Assembly: GCA_902786505.1 (NCBI GenBank)
Contig: CADACS010000028.1
Span: 1-39,684 of the forward strand
DNA: 39,684 nt
Direction of reading: 5' to 3'
Source of the DNA: an uncultured Planctomycetota bacterium
GTDB lineage: Bacteria; Planctomycetota; Planctomycetia; Pirellulales; Thermoguttaceae
Shown here: one piece after another, positions 1-6,641 of the stretch
Numbering within the stretch: the stretch's first letter is position 1
Layout: each line of letters opens with the position of its first letter
Program-made: the position numbers and the translations under genes
The notes under the pieces: generated by a model
The model's database searches: none
What the model was told of the DNA's origin: nothing
What the model saw: only the letters and a program-made list of their open reading frames with translations

Positions 1-2
1 AT

Positions 3-608
3 TTGGACGTGTGGGGCGTCGGGCATTACGGTGGCGTGAGCGAAGCGGCGCTCCGAACGATTCGCAACGCGGGCGGCCGTATCTGGTGGACGACCGACGG
101 TCAGATGTGCCTCGACACGCCGCTGTGCGCGGTCGAGCGGCTGCTTCCGTACTCCTGCGTCGCGCATGGCGCGGAGGTCTATGAATTCTGGGGCGCGACG
201 TGGTATACGTGCAATCCGTACGACTCGGCGTCGCACTTCTATATTTCTCAGTCGGATCAGCCGGGCGTGCGCTATTACGTACGCTATCCCAACGGGGACG
301 GGTACATTTTCTATCCGGGCGATCCCATAGGCCTTCCTGGCGCGATTCTCGATTCGATTCGATCGGAGCAGGCGCGGGAAGGCGTCGAGGACGCCGGATG
401 GCTCGTTGGGCTGCAGAACGCGGTCGCCGCGGCGCCCGATTCGCTCGAACGAACAAAAGCGCAGGCGGCGCTCGACCGCGCGCTGAACTATCTCCCGCTG
501 CAGTGCGGATCCGGCCGATATTCGACGCGGTATATCTCCGATCCGGTCGAATTCGAGCAGATTCGGCTCGACGTCGGCCGCGCGCTGGAGGCGCTCGAGA
601 ACCGATAA
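3..608 (+). CDS. C-terminal part of a DUF4091-type (glycoside hydrolase-like) protein
   Basis: This reading frame is open from the left edge. The TTG at position 3 is probably an internal Leu codon, so the true start lies outside the window. The remaining 201 residues resemble the C-terminal portion of DUF4091 proteins, which planctomycetes and Bacteroidetes use as secreted carbohydrate-active or carbohydrate-binding proteins. Supporting features are aromatic-rich stretches with FWGATWYTCNPYD, the motif RYPNGDGYIFYPG, and the downstream helix SIRSEQAREGVEDAGWL, which matches the family pattern in which a 'slRle..R.GieDye' helix follows the barrel. The gene is followed by two terminators and so ends a transcript. 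A second protein with a DUF4091-like end lies at 14361-17096. The family call rests on recalled motifs; the substrate is unknown. Confidence 0.6.
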   Translation: MDVWGVGHYGGVSEAALRTIRNAGGRIWWTTDGQMCLDTPLCAVERLLPYSCVAHGAEVYEFWGATWYTCNPYDSASHFYISQSDQPGVRYYVRYPNGDGYIFYPGDPIGLPGAILDSIRSEQAREGVEDAGWLVGLQNAVAAAPDSLERTKAQAALDRALNYLPLQCGSGRYSTRYISDPVEFEQIRLDVGRALEALENR

Positions 609-620
609 CGCCGCCAAAAC

Positions 621-665
621 GGTCCGCGCCACCTCGGCGCGGACCTGGTTCAAAAAATTTTTTTT
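621..665 (+). terminator. Intrinsic terminator 1 after the DUF4091 gene
   Basis: A perfect 10-bp stem (621-630 with 636-645, loop ACCTC) is followed after a short spacer by a run of eight T at 658-665. It begins 12 bases after the stop codon. Confidence 0.75.
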
Positions 666-673
666 GATCGCAA

Positions 674-699
674 AACGCCGCAAAAACGCGGCGTTTTTT
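674..699 (+). terminator. Intrinsic terminator 2, in tandem
   Basis: An 8-bp stem (674-681 with 688-695, loop AAAAAC) leads straight into T6. It lies less than 10 bases after the first terminator, giving a double stop between the DUF4091 gene and the T1 promoter. Confidence 0.8.
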
Positions 700-719
700 G
701 TTTGGATAAAAAAATATCA

Positions 720-747
720 ATAAATTTTTATTTAAATAAAAATTTAT
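720..747. promoter_or_regulatory. 28-bp perfect AT palindrome upstream of the T1 promoter
   Basis: The 14 bases at 720-733 are the exact reverse complement of 734-747, with no loop. All 28 positions are A or T. It ends three bases before the putative -35 of the T1 promoter, the position expected of an operator or UP-like element. It could also be chance in AT-only sequence, but the length of the perfect symmetry argues against that. Confidence 0.5.
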
Positions 748-750
748 CTA

Positions 751-777
751 TTGACTTTGGGAGGGACGATATATAAT
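751..777 (+). promoter_or_regulatory. Putative sigma-70 promoter for the T1 leader
   Basis: TTGACT at 751-756 and a perfect TATAAT at 772-777 are separated by only 15 bp, which is short. The site follows two terminators and precedes the leader and permease gene, so position supports the call. The predicted transcript has a leader of about 340 nt. Confidence 0.5.
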
Positions 778-838
778 TCAGAAAAACGAGAACAAATAAA
801 ACGAGAACGATTTCCAGCTGATTTTGGAAGGGTTACTC

Positions 839-1063
839 ATGAAGGATCAAAAATCACAAATTAAAGCGGTTTATCGGAGCTCTTGGGGGTCGTCCCATAA
901 AGAGGGTTCCTTTGGGGAGCCGAACGCGTCCCGTCGGACGGCGGCTTTGAAACTCGGCTCCCTTTTCAGGCTCTTTTCTTTCCTTTCTCTTTTTCCACGC
1001 TTCTTCTTTTTCGTCTCTGATTTCCGCGCGGCCGTCTTCTTACGCTCCGCCTGCCGCGTTTAA
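839..1063 (+). CDS. Possible 74-aa leader ORF ahead of the permease
   Basis: An ATG at 839 is preceded at good distance by the Shine-Dalgarno-like GGAAGGG and opens a 74-codon frame ending 63 bases before the permease start. The first 30 residues are polar and basic. Residues 43-60 are rich in Leu, Phe and Ser (LFRLFSFLSLFPRFFFF), could form a membrane segment, and correspond to a pyrimidine-rich stretch of DNA. It overlaps a stem-loop at 915-962. It may be a real small membrane protein, a regulatory leader, or a fortuitous frame in an untranslated leader. I do not recognise it. Confidence 0.25.
   Translation: MKDQKSQIKAVYRSSWGSSHKEGSFGEPNASRRTAALKLGSLFRLFSFLSLFPRFFFFVSDFRAAVFLRSACRV
915..962 (+). 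promoter_or_regulatory. Nested stem-loop in the T1 leader (attenuator candidate)
   Basis: An outer perfect 9-bp stem (915-923 with 954-962) encloses a 5-bp hairpin (927-931 with 936-940). The outer stem is followed by CCTTTT and a long CT-rich tract. This resembles an attenuator or protein-binding leader structure in the permease 5' UTR. No known riboswitch class is recognised. Confidence 0.35.
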
Positions 1064-1126
1064 CAGAAAACAGTTTGAGTTAGCGAATATAGATATAAAA
1101 CGTTAGTCAAAGGAAAGACTTACAAA

Positions 1127-2314
1127 ATGGAATGGTTGACCGATCTTCTCGTAGGCGACAGTATCGCGCACATCGTTTTGACGTTAGGAATCGTCGTCGC
1201 CGCCGGCATGGCGCTTGGGCGCGTTAAGATCTGCGGAATCTCGCTTGGGGTCGCTTTCGTCCTTCTCATCGGGATCGTCATGGGGCATTTGGGTATGAAG
1301 TTCTCCGACGGGGATTCGCATTTTGTCGATCCTCACGTGCTTCATTTCCTTCAGGAATTCGGCCTCATTCTTTTCGTGTTTGCGGTCGGTCTTCAGTCGG
1401 GCCCGAGTTTCGTTCGCGCGTTTAAAAAGGGCGGCTTGAAATTGAATCTTCTCGCGGTCTCGATCGTTGCGCTCAATCTTCTTCTCGTTCTCTTTTTCGC
1501 GGCGTTTTTCGATATGGAAACGCTCGTCGGAGTCCTTTCGGGCGCGGTAACGAACACGCCGGGCCTTGGCGCGGCCCAAGCGGCGGTCTCCGCGGCGGGC
1601 GGGAACGCGGAACTCCTTTCGACGGCTTACGCGATGGCGTATCCGCTCGGCGTGCTCGGGATTATTGGAACGGTCGTCGCGATACGGCTCGTTTTCCACG
1701 TCGACGTCAAAAAGGAGAACGAACTTCTCGGTAAGGAGAGCTCCGGCGCCGCGGCCGTCGAAGCGGCTAAGCCGCTCCCGATCTCAAAAGCGATGATATG
1801 GATCTTTGCGGGTATCGCGCTTGGCATGATCGTCGGCAATATCCCGATCTATATCCCCGGCGTTCCGCGCCCATTGAAGCTCGGTCTTGCGGGCGGGCCG
1901 CTTGTGGTCACGCTCGTCATTGGCGCGAAGATCCCGAATCTGCTTTCCCGCAGCGCGCTGAGCTTCGCGAGCGACTTGGGAATCTGCCTCTTCCTTGCGT
2001 GCGTCGGTCTCAAAAACGGGGAAGTCTTTGTGGAGACGGCGCTCAACGGCGGACTTGCCTGGGTTGGAATTGGATTTGCGATTACGGCGATACCCCTTTT
2101 AATCGTCGGTTTCCTCGCGTACGGCCTCTTTAAAGTCGACTATTTCACGCTCACGGGCATGATCGCCGGCAGCATGACGGATCCGCCGGCGCTTTCGTAC
2201 TCGGTGAACGCGGCGGGCAACGACAGGCCCGCGGTCGGGTACGCGACGGTCTATCCGCTCGTTATGTTCCTTCGAATCGTATCCGCGCAGGCGCTCGTTC
2301 TCTTCGCGCTTTGA
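1127..2314 (+). CDS. AspT/YidE-like (aspartate-alanine exchanger family) permease T1
   Basis: This 395-aa polytopic inner-membrane protein belongs to the aspartate:alanine exchanger (AAE) family. Known members are antiporters such as Tetragenococcus AspT, plus YidE/YbjL of unknown substrate. Both family signature repeats are visible: GAVTNTPGLGAAQ in the N-terminal half and AGSMTDPPALSY in the C-terminal half. A hydrophilic loop of about 25 residues (KKENELLGKESSG...) separates the halves. The TrkA-C domains of classical AspT are absent, making it shorter than the roughly 540-560-aa relatives. AAGGAAAG lies upstream of the ATG. The gene has its own promoter and leader and a double terminator. 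It originally faced T2 (8565-10088) tail to tail; accessory DNA now separates them. The substrate cannot be read from sequence, though dicarboxylates would suit the nearby succinate/fumarate enzyme (inference). Confidence 0.8.
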   Translation: MEWLTDLLVGDSIAHIVLTLGIVVAAGMALGRVKICGISLGVAFVLLIGIVMGHLGMKFSDGDSHFVDPHVLHFLQEFGLILFVFAVGLQSGPSFVRAFKKGGLKLNLLAVSIVALNLLLVLFFAAFFDMETLVGVLSGAVTNTPGLGAAQAAVSAAGGNAELLSTAYAMAYPLGVLGIIGTVVAIRLVFHVDVKKENELLGKESSGAAAVEAAKPLPISKAMIWIFAGIALGMIVGNIPIYIPGVPRPLKLGLAGGPLVVTLVIGAKIPNLLSRSALSFASDLGICLFLACVGLKNGEVFVETALNGGLAWVGIGFAITAIPLLIVGFLAYGLFKVDYFTLTGMIAGSMTDPPALSYSVNAAGNDRPAVGYATVYPLVMFLRIVSAQALVLFAL

Positions 2315-2402
2315 GCGAAAAGAACGACGGCCGCGGCGTTAAGAACCGCGGCCGTTTTCTGACCGTAAGAACCGTCCGTCGAATTGCCGGACGGTTTTTT
2401 TT
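2288..2402. repeat. Boundary repeat, copy A (T1 3' end plus double terminator)
   Basis: The last nine codons of T1 and the two following hairpins recur at 4600-4711 (copy B) and 8433-8544 (copy C) with only scattered substitutions. Copy A belongs to the intact T1 gene and is the presumed source. The three copies bound the two accessory islands. Confidence 0.85.
2327..2402 (+). terminator. Double intrinsic terminator after T1
   Basis: Hairpin 1 has a 10-bp stem (2327-2336 with 2346-2355) followed by T4. Hairpin 2 has a 9-bp stem (2370-2378 with 2388-2396) followed by T8 at 2395-2402. Confidence 0.8.
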
Positions 2403-2406
2403 CACG

Positions 2407-2458
2407 GCTTCAACGCCTCGCCGCTGAACCGGAACGTAATCCTCCCGAGATTAACTAA
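2407..2458 (-). pseudogene. Broken 3' end of an unknown gene (relic 1)
   Basis: Read on the minus strand this stretch ends a frame with ITFRFSGEALKP and a TGA stop, just before terminator hairpin 2. The frame's upstream part is missing, because the sequence changes to AT-rich island DNA at about 2459. A 52-base counterpart with 5 differences lies at 4869-4920 and ends ITFRFSAKALKL-stop. Keeping the same C-terminal peptide and a stop in both copies suggests homologous gene ends rather than random repeats. Confidence 0.45.
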
Positions 2459-2516
2459 CGATTTGCCGTATTATGTCTAATTTCGATTTTTTTGCCTTTT
2501 CAGCGCCTCGTGATAC

Positions 2517-2545
2517 TTGATTTTGGTTGTGTCGTAAATTACCAT
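2517..2545 (+). promoter_or_regulatory. Weak candidate promoter for the GmrSD-like gene
   Basis: TTGATT at 2517-2522 and TACCAT at 2540-2545 are 17 bp apart, about 80 bases before the ATG at 2626. The -10 match is weak. Confidence 0.3.
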
Positions 2546-2625
2546 GTACGGGTCGGACGTCGCATATTTGCGTCTTTTTAAAAAGCTTATTCAATAACGC
2601 CACACAGATAAGAAAGGGGACGCGG

Positions 2626-4440
2626 ATGAGCAACGTAGATAAGTACGCGGTATCACAGTATTCTGTAAAATCCCTGTTAGGTTATATTGACGCCGGCGAT
2701 ATTGCAATTCCGGAAATTCAGCGGCCGTTTGTATGGAACGCCGCCCAAGTCAGGGATTTGATTGACTCGCTTTACAACGGGTATCCGACAGGCTATCTGA
2801 TCGTCTGGCAAAACCCTGACGTCAAACTGAAGAACGGGGAGTCTGCCGTCGGCAAAAAGATCCTTATCGACGGGCAACAGCGCGTTACGGCTATCATGAC
2901 GGCCATTGCCGGCGTAAAGATCCTGACGGAGAACTATACGGAGAAGTGTATCCGCATAGCGTTCAATCCGCTGGCGCAGCCTGGGGAAGAGCGGTTCGCC
3001 GTTACTACGCCCGCGCATGAAAAGAGTTCTTTCTGGATCCCCGACATTTCTGAGGTGTTCAAGCCTGGGTTCCAGAACTGGACGTTTATGGCGAACTATC
3101 GGACGGCAAATCCGGACGCCGACTTGAATGCGGTCGGCGAAGCCCTGCAGAGACTGACATATATTACCGCCTGCCAGATCGGTACTATCGTTTTGGATCC
3201 GTCTCTCGATATATCTGAAGTTACGGAGATTTTCGTCCGCATCAACTCTCAGGGCAAACGCCTGAACGAGTCCGACTTCGCGATGTCGAAGATAGCTGCG
3301 GATGAAGATCATGGGGGTAATACGCTCAGAAAGGCTATCGATTACTTCTGCCATCTGGCCGTTGATCCAGCCTTTTATACCAAGCTGGCAACGACTGATA
3401 AGAAGTTCATGCAGTCGGCATACGCGCCGAAACTGGCGTGGCTCCAGAATGATTACGACGATATCTACGATCCTGATTATAGCGATATGCTCCGCGTATC
3501 GTTCATGCACATGTTTACAAGAGGCCGTCTTGGTCAGTTGGTAAGCCTGCTGTCAGGACGTGATTTTGAAACGCGTACTTATACAGAGGAAATCGAAGCG
3601 GACAGCTTTGATAAACTCAGCGCCGGCGTCATGAACTTTATGAACGAGTATAACTTCAAGAATTTCGTACTCGCTATCCGCTCAGCCGGCTTTATCTCTC
3701 CGAAACTGCTTCGCTCGAAGATTACCTTGGACTTCTGCTATACGCTGTTCCTCATTCTTCAAAATACCGGCGAAGTGGCAAAGACAAATATTAAGCGCTA
3801 TGTGCAGAAATGGTTTGTACTGTCGACGCTGACAAGCCGTTATGCCGGTTCTGCTGAAACACAAATGGACCATGACCTGAGAGAAATTGCGTCTAAGGGA
3901 TTTATCCAATTCCTGCAGGAAACTGAAGACGCTCATTTGTCAGACGCGTTCTGGAGCGTCAGACTGGTTCAGGCGCTTGAGACGTCTTCTATTTCCAGCC
4001 CATATTACAACATATATGTCGCCGCGCAGAACTTTTTCGGCGACCGATCCCTGCTCTCCAACAGCTCCAAGGTTTATGACCTCGTGGCCGTTACAGGCGA
4101 CGTGCATCACATTTTCCCGAAGAAGTATCTGCAGGACAACGGATACAACGACAAGAACTTCTATAATCAGGTAGCCAACTATGCGTACTTGGATACGGGC
4201 GTGAACATTTCCGTTGGCAAGAAGGAACCGAAGGAATATTTCTCCGAGGCGCTAGCCGGATGCGGCGGAACGCAGACGGTTGGCACGATTACAGACGAGA
4301 CTGAATTCTGGGCTAATCTGGACGCCAACTGCATCCCGCGCGAGGTCGTGAACATGACCTATGCAGATTATACGGAGTTCCTGAAACAGCGTCGCGTAAT
4401 GATGGCGCAGAAAATCCGTAAGTATTATGAATCCCTTTAA
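2626..4440 (+). CDS. DUF262 + HNH protein, GmrSD-like (candidate type IV restriction / phage defence)
   Basis: A 604-aa single-chain protein. The N-terminal DUF262 (ParB/Srx-like NTPase) domain shows IPEIQRPFVW at residues 28-37 and IDGQQR at 81-86, the nucleotide-binding signatures of GmrS-type subunits. The C-terminal part carries HHIFPKK at about 494-500 followed by an Asn-rich NxxxNxxxxD stretch, matching the DUF1524-like HNH nuclease of GmrD. Fused GmrSD proteins cut DNA with modified cytosines and act against phages; which modification this one reads is unknown. The start at 2626 is chosen because AAGGGGACGCGG precedes it and the homologous DUF262 region begins soon after; the upstream 33 codons of open frame cross AT-rich non-coding DNA. 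The gene is less GC-rich than the surrounding planctomycete genes, stands alone between boundary copies A and B, and looks horizontally acquired. Confidence 0.75.
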   Translation: MSNVDKYAVSQYSVKSLLGYIDAGDIAIPEIQRPFVWNAAQVRDLIDSLYNGYPTGYLIVWQNPDVKLKNGESAVGKKILIDGQQRVTAIMTAIAGVKILTENYTEKCIRIAFNPLAQPGEERFAVTTPAHEKSSFWIPDISEVFKPGFQNWTFMANYRTANPDADLNAVGEALQRLTYITACQIGTIVLDPSLDISEVTEIFVRINSQGKRLNESDFAMSKIAADEDHGGNTLRKAIDYFCHLAVDPAFYTKLATTDKKFMQSAYAPKLAWLQNDYDDIYDPDYSDMLRVSFMHMFTRGRLGQLVSLLSGRDFETRTYTEEIEADSFDKLSAGVMNFMNEYNFKNFVLAIRSAGFISPKLLRSKITLDFCYTLFLILQNTGEVAKTNIKRYVQKWFVLSTLTSRYAGSAETQMDHDLREIASKGFIQFLQETEDAHLSDAFWSVRLVQALETSSISSPYYNIYVAAQNFFGDRSLLSNSSKVYDLVAVTGDVHHIFPKKYLQDNGYNDKNFYNQVANYAYLDTGVNISVGKKEPKEYFSEALAGCGGTQTVGTITDETEFWANLDANCIPREVVNMTYADYTEFLKQRRVMMAQKIRKYYESL

Positions 4441-4599
4441 TAATGTTCTCAGCAATGATTTAGGGGCCTTATGCTTAAGGATATGAGAAACAGGCGTTGT
4501 TGAACAAAGGTTTTATGAAAAAAATAAACGGGAACGAGCGCCGCTAATATGTGAAGAGCGTTGATATTTATTGTTGTTCCATCAAGAGAGCGTCGACTG
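4441..4599. other. Gap downstream of the GmrSD-like gene
   Basis: This is AT-rich sequence with no convincing gene or terminator. It runs directly into boundary repeat copy B, where composition switches back to planctomycete style. Confidence 0.5.
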
Positions 4600-4711
4600 C
4601 AGGCGCTTGTTCTCTTCGCGCTCTGAGCGAAAAGAACAACGGCCGCGGCGTTGAGAACCGCGGCCGTTTTCTGACCGTAAGAACCGTCCGTCGAATTGGC
4701 GGACGGTTTTT
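4600..4711. repeat. Boundary repeat, copy B
   Basis: This is a second copy of the T1 3' end (QALVLFAL-stop) and both terminator hairpins, without the rest of T1. It separates island 1 from island 2. Differences from copy A include AACAAC for AACGAC and GAATTGGCG for GAATTGCCG; the latter is shared with copy C. Confidence 0.85.
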
Positions 4712-4731
4712 GCTTTACAGGGCCGTTCCGA

Positions 4732-4868
4732 TTACATCATCGCCAGGAACTGCGAGGCGAGTACGACGAAGACGAGCGCAAATTCGCGGAACGATTTGAA
4801 GGAATATCCGGAAATACGCATGCTGGTTGGGCCGAGCCCGACACGAACCTTGATCAAACGATTTCATA
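4732..4868 (-). pseudogene. Decayed, internally deleted 3' end of a T2-like permease gene
   Basis: After copy B the sequence follows the 3' end of T2 closely, including its TAA stop and last codons (compare 8565-8610). It then jumps across about 280 bases to a segment like 8888-8955 (AATTCGCGGAACGA, GGGCCGAGCC) and fades out by about 4868. This is a remnant of the T1-terminator-T2 arrangement, not a gene. Confidence 0.75.
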
Positions 4869-4920
4869 GCTTCAACGCCTTGGCGCTGAACCGGAACGTA
4901 ATCCTCCTGTAATTAACTAA
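4869..4920 (-). pseudogene. Broken 3' end of an unknown gene (relic 2)
   Basis: This matches 2407-2458 at 47 of 52 positions and ends ITFRFSAKALKL-stop on the minus strand. It is truncated at about 4920, where island 2 DNA begins. Confidence 0.45.
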
Positions 4921-5233
4921 TAAGTCGCCACACATACTCCAGTTGCGAACGTTGGGATATCCATATATCGTGTAATTTGGTTTTATTTACGTCATCAGGT
5001 ATCACGTTTGAAGTAGGTGACGCTTTTTGTATTTTTTTAAAGGTATTCCACAATCCACTCTGATTTTGCTGATTTGATGATAGTTTGGTTTAGGATGACA
5101 TTTTTTTGAAATGTCAAAACGACATTCTAATGATGCTAATCATACTAAGATAGGGATGAACGAGTCTGATCTGTTCTGCGCGTCGTTTTCAAAATTTGTC
5201 GCCGTGGGATTCTTGAAATACCCAATATTCAGA
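4921..5233. other. AT-rich stretch without a recognisable gene
   Basis: No supported frame is present. One hairpin with an 8-bp stem (5096-5103 with 5109-5116) lies here but lacks a following T-run on either strand, so it is not called as a terminator. Confidence 0.4.
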
Positions 5234-5353
5234 TTATAGATATCCCGGGTCTTTTTTGTCCTTCCTTAACTCTTTGTCAACGACGTGATATGTGTTTGCA
5301 TAAGGCGGAGATTCACTGGCGACGGAATACAAACTGCTACTTCCACTTTCCAT
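5234..5353 (-). CDS. 39-aa mini-ORF directly after the DUF4417 gene
   Basis: The ATG at 5353 comes two bases after the DUF4417 stop codon (TAACTATG). It is preceded by GGAGGT at ideal distance, located inside the last codons of the DUF4417 gene. This geometry strongly suggests translational coupling. The product is polar, beginning MESGSSSLYSVASE and ending KDKKDPGYL, with no membrane segment or known motif. The alternative is a truncated remnant of a longer gene. Confidence 0.45.
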   Translation of the reverse strand: MESGSSSLYSVASESPPYANTYHVVDKELRKDKKDPGYL

Positions 5354-5355
5354 AG

Positions 5356-6030
5356 TTATTTACCTCCATGCATTCTGTCAATCCAATCAGGATAATGAAC
5401 GAACTTCGCATACTCCATATGAGCACAGAAGATATTTTCTGGCATTGGTCCATATACCAGAACCACCTCTGGCTCCAGAGTTTCCATCATAGCGGCAAGA
5501 CCGGCTTCGAAGTGGTATTTGTTTTCCATGCCAGAGAAACATCCATGGGTTCCGATGGCCAGAAGACTGTGTTTTTCTGCACCGAGGAATGCAATCTTCT
5601 CAGGGAAATACTTTGTCGTATATGTATATTCGTTTCCCCACCGGATTTGCGGGATAACGTACAATCCATGACGCTGATAATATCCGCCAATTGCTCTGTT
5701 ACGATAGACGTTCGTTAGCTGTACACTTAGTGGCGCATCCCGATAAAGAGAACAGTCCGGACTGATCATTGCTGCGAAGCGTCCGAAGTCATCAATGTAA
5801 GCTTCTGGGGATCTCAGAACATCTGCAAAGTTTATGTCCCTTTCATAGAAGCCGATGGCCTCATCTAAACTTGGCGCTCTCTTTCGCATTGAGAAGGGAG
5901 TGATCCCCGGCGGGATAATGCTTTTTGACGGTGCTTTGATAATCGGAATGCCGAGCGGCAGGTCAAATTCAGCGCCGGCAACCAGTTCGGAGTTACATCC
6001 ATCGTCTATTATAGCTTTATATTTTTTCAT
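5356..6030 (-). CDS. DUF4417 family protein
   Basis: This 224-aa protein matches my recollection of DUF4417: IIPPGITPFS near residue 38, PDCSLYRDAPLSVQ near 91, then a Tyr/Arg-rich NVYRNRAIGGYYQRHG, IPQIRWGNEYTY, and a C-terminal EVVLVYGPMPENIF. The family is common on mobile elements and in phage-like regions. No biochemical role is established that I know of. The gene starts at ATG 6030 with GGAAAG nine bases upstream. Upstream lie a hairpin with T5 (6075-6100) and a promoter-like repeat (6111-6161) that recurs before the DUF6883 genes. Downstream it is tightly coupled to a 39-aa ORF. Base composition is AT-richer than the chromosomal flanks. Confidence 0.7.
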   Translation of the reverse strand: MKKYKAIIDDGCNSELVAGAEFDLPLGIPIIKAPSKSIIPPGITPFSMRKRAPSLDEAIGFYERDINFADVLRSPEAYIDDFGRFAAMISPDCSLYRDAPLSVQLTNVYRNRAIGGYYQRHGLYVIPQIRWGNEYTYTTKYFPEKIAFLGAEKHSLLAIGTHGCFSGMENKYHFEAGLAAMMETLEPEVVLVYGPMPENIFCAHMEYAKFVHYPDWIDRMHGGK

Positions 6031-6074
6031 ATGTTGCGCTTTCCAGAGTATAAGTCACTGATAGAAACGGAAAC

Positions 6075-6100
6075 AAAAAGCCGTCTGAACGTGCTCAGAC
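6075..6100 (-). terminator. Hairpin with T-run in the DUF4417 leader (attenuator or weak terminator)
   Basis: On the minus strand a 6-bp stem (6095-6100 with 6083-6088) is followed by GGC and T5. It lies between the candidate promoter (6130-6160) and the DUF4417 start, so it could attenuate that transcript or end transcription arriving from the upstream genes. Confidence 0.4.
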
Positions 6101-6110
6101 TGGTCCCTTG

Positions 6111-6161
6111 ATAAAGGGGAAGATTCTGCAATTTAGCACGATTAGGCGGCTTCTTTACAAG
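6111..6161 (-). promoter_or_regulatory. Promoter-like repeat, copy 1 (upstream of DUF4417)
   Basis: This 51-base element matches 7141-7190 at about 40 positions. On the minus strand both copies hold a -35-like hexamer (TTGTAA here, 6155-6160) and, 19 bp later, TGC followed by TAAATT (6130-6135), resembling an extended -10. Both copies lie about 80-90 bases upstream of a gene of the island (DUF4417 here). The promoter reading is inference. Confidence 0.5.
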
Positions 6162-6188
6162 TGGCGATATTTAATTATGGTGGACGAG

Positions 6189-6359
6189 TTAAGGAGGGGA
6201 AGAACCTCCGATGACGATTTGAATATCTGCCTTTCTATTGGGACATTTTTGAAGAACCGTCAGTGGTTTTTTGAGTTCTTCTGTGACCTTGATGATGAAA
6301 CAACGTTTCCCGATGGGACACTTGATCGGACACCGATATGTATATGTCAGTTTTTTCAT
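6189..6359 (-). CDS. 56-aa four-cysteine mini-ORF
   Basis: ATG at 6359 to TAA at 6189-6191 encodes a basic 56-residue protein with Cys at 10, 14, 20 and 39 (the N-terminal part reads RCPIKCPIGKRC). The cysteine spacing could bind a metal such as zinc or form disulfides. It fills the space between DUF4926 and DUF4417, in the same direction. The ribosome site is weak (AGAG). A competing plus-strand frame at 6108-6449 has no convincing features. I do not recognise the family. Confidence 0.4.
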   Translation of the reverse strand: MKKLTYTYRCPIKCPIGKRCFIIKVTEELKKPLTVLQKCPNRKADIQIVIGGSSPP

Positions 6360-6449
6360 AATAATCTCTGTAAAGTATTAGAAATTCGCGTTTTTCTAAC
6401 AGATAGTTTATCCTCCAAAAAGGTTCTTAATACACACTTCCAAACTTGA

Positions 6450-6641
6450 TTAATAATTATATGTTGATACAAGCTCCAGAATATTCGCCGGTGTTGTTAG
6501 GACGTCGAGAGTATCTCCTTCAGTGTCAACAAATTCCACTTCGAAATAATTACCATCATACTCAAGGACGATGGTTCCCAATGTTCCCGCAGCTATATCT
6601 TTATAGTTCGCTTTAAGCCTTACTACATCCAATTCTTTCAT
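6450..6641 (-). CDS. DUF4926 small protein
   Basis: This 63-aa protein fits the compact, probably SH3-like DUF4926 family: DVVRLKANY near the N-terminus, then AGTLGTIVLEYDGNYFEVEFVD, then a short hydrophobic end. Its ATG overlaps the stop of the upstream DUF6883 gene (ATGA), so the two are translationally coupled and probably act as a pair. As I recall, DUF4926 and DUF6883 often sit side by side in other bacteria, which resembles toxin-antitoxin or effector-immunity logic, but neither activity is established. AAGGAGAGC precedes the start. Confidence 0.7.
   Translation of the reverse strand: MKELDVVRLKANYKDIAAGTLGTIVLEYDGNYFEVEFVDTEGDTLDVLTTPANILELVSTYNY

Noticed and set aside
5096..5116. Hairpin as terminator of island 2
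   Set aside because: The 8-bp stem has no T-run after it on the minus strand.
6108..6449. 113-aa plus-strand frame in island 2
   Set aside because: It runs through a promoter-like repeat, has no ribosome site, and opposes the direction of all island genes; the minus-strand 56-aa frame is more plausible.
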